This document shows positions 5,118 to 5,278 of a stretch of DNA of 5,278 nucleotides, in pieces. The notes beneath the pieces are model-generated. The model made no database searches and was not told the DNA's origin. It saw nothing but the letters and a program-made list of their open reading frames with translations. This DNA is from Candidatus Cloacimonadota bacterium. Its GTDB lineage: Bacteria; Cloacimonadota; Cloacimonadia; JGIOTU-2. The translations under genes and the position numbers were made by a program. Each line of letters opens with the position of its first letter. The first letter of the stretch is position 1. Location: contig DAOVPZ010000093.1 in NCBI GenBank assembly GCA_030628975.1, forward strand, positions 1 to 5,278, in the 5' to 3' direction.

Positions 5118-5278
5118 ATGAAAAAGCGATTGGTAATTTTTATTATCTTTATAACTTTTCCATTTAGCTTATGCCTATCTGTAAGTTTAAACCAATATGG
5201 TCATATTGTATCCAAAACTCATCCACCAAAATCAGTGGAATACTTTTTCGATAATGGTGAATATCTTATTGAATATAA
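5118..5278 (+). CDS. N-terminus of an exported protein of unknown function, cut by the window edge
   Basis: Fifty-three codons are present. They begin MKKRLVIFIIFITFPFSLCLS, a clear Sec signal peptide (basic n-region, then a hydrophobic core to about residue 20). A cysteine at 19 is preceded by F-S-L, which is not a good lipobox, so signal peptidase I cleavage is more likely than lipidation. The mature start (NQYGHIVSKTHPPKSVEYFFDNGEYLIEY) alternates polar and aromatic residues as in a beta strand, but no family is recognised from so short a piece. AAGGAG (5102-5107) ten bases before the ATG supports the start. It is divergent from kdsD, so it forms a separate transcript. Confidence 0.75.
   Translation, partial: MKKRLVIFIIFITFPFSLCLSVSLNQYGHIVSKTHPPKSVEYFFDNGEYLIEY

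Overview
This is an AT-rich window from what looks like a Gram-negative anaerobe of a little-cultivated lineage. The Gram-negative call rests on a Kdo-pathway arabinose-5-phosphate isomerase, a PAP2-type membrane phosphatase and several Sec-exported proteins. The mix of an AT-rich genome, intergenic heptad repeats, a GC-rich intergenic hairpin and exported beta-rich proteins would fit Cloacimonadota or a related FCB-group lineage. That placement is inference, and nothing in the window is a decisive phylogenetic marker.

Layout. Five genes run leftward (minus strand) and one runs rightward at the right edge. In order of leftward transcription they are: kdsD (SIS plus two CBS domains, 4912-3926), an ornithine carbamoyltransferase (3852-2878), and a PAP2 phosphatase with a GTG start (2582-1809). 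A 477-base gap follows, and then an unrecognised exported beta-rich protein (1331-213) and the start of a small exported FecR-like protein (178 to beyond the left edge). A divergent exported protein begins at 5118 and runs off the right edge.

How the genes fit together. kdsD and argF are 73 bases apart and probably co-transcribed. PAP2 follows after 295 bases of repeat-rich spacer and may be in the same transcript. KdsD and PAP2 both plausibly serve the envelope (Kdo for LPS, and lipid or undecaprenyl pyrophosphate dephosphorylation). The carbamoyltransferase is the metabolic outsider, and no other arginine genes are seen here. The exported protein and the FecR-like protein are 34 bases apart, each with a good ribosome binding site and signal peptide, and look like a two-gene or longer transcript for surface or periplasmic proteins.

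Non-coding content is the least ordinary part. The argF-PAP2 spacer holds two heptanucleotide repeat arrays, one ending on the PAP2 GTG codon, and a 13-bp inverted repeat. The 1332-1808 gap holds a GC-rich hairpin with a 16-bp perfect stem just past the PAP2 stop, a 16-base palindrome, and a pair of 10-base inverted repeats 203 bases apart ending in a terminator-like T-run. No CRISPR array, tRNA, rRNA, transposase or recognisable new multigene system is visible. The genes themselves are ordinary.
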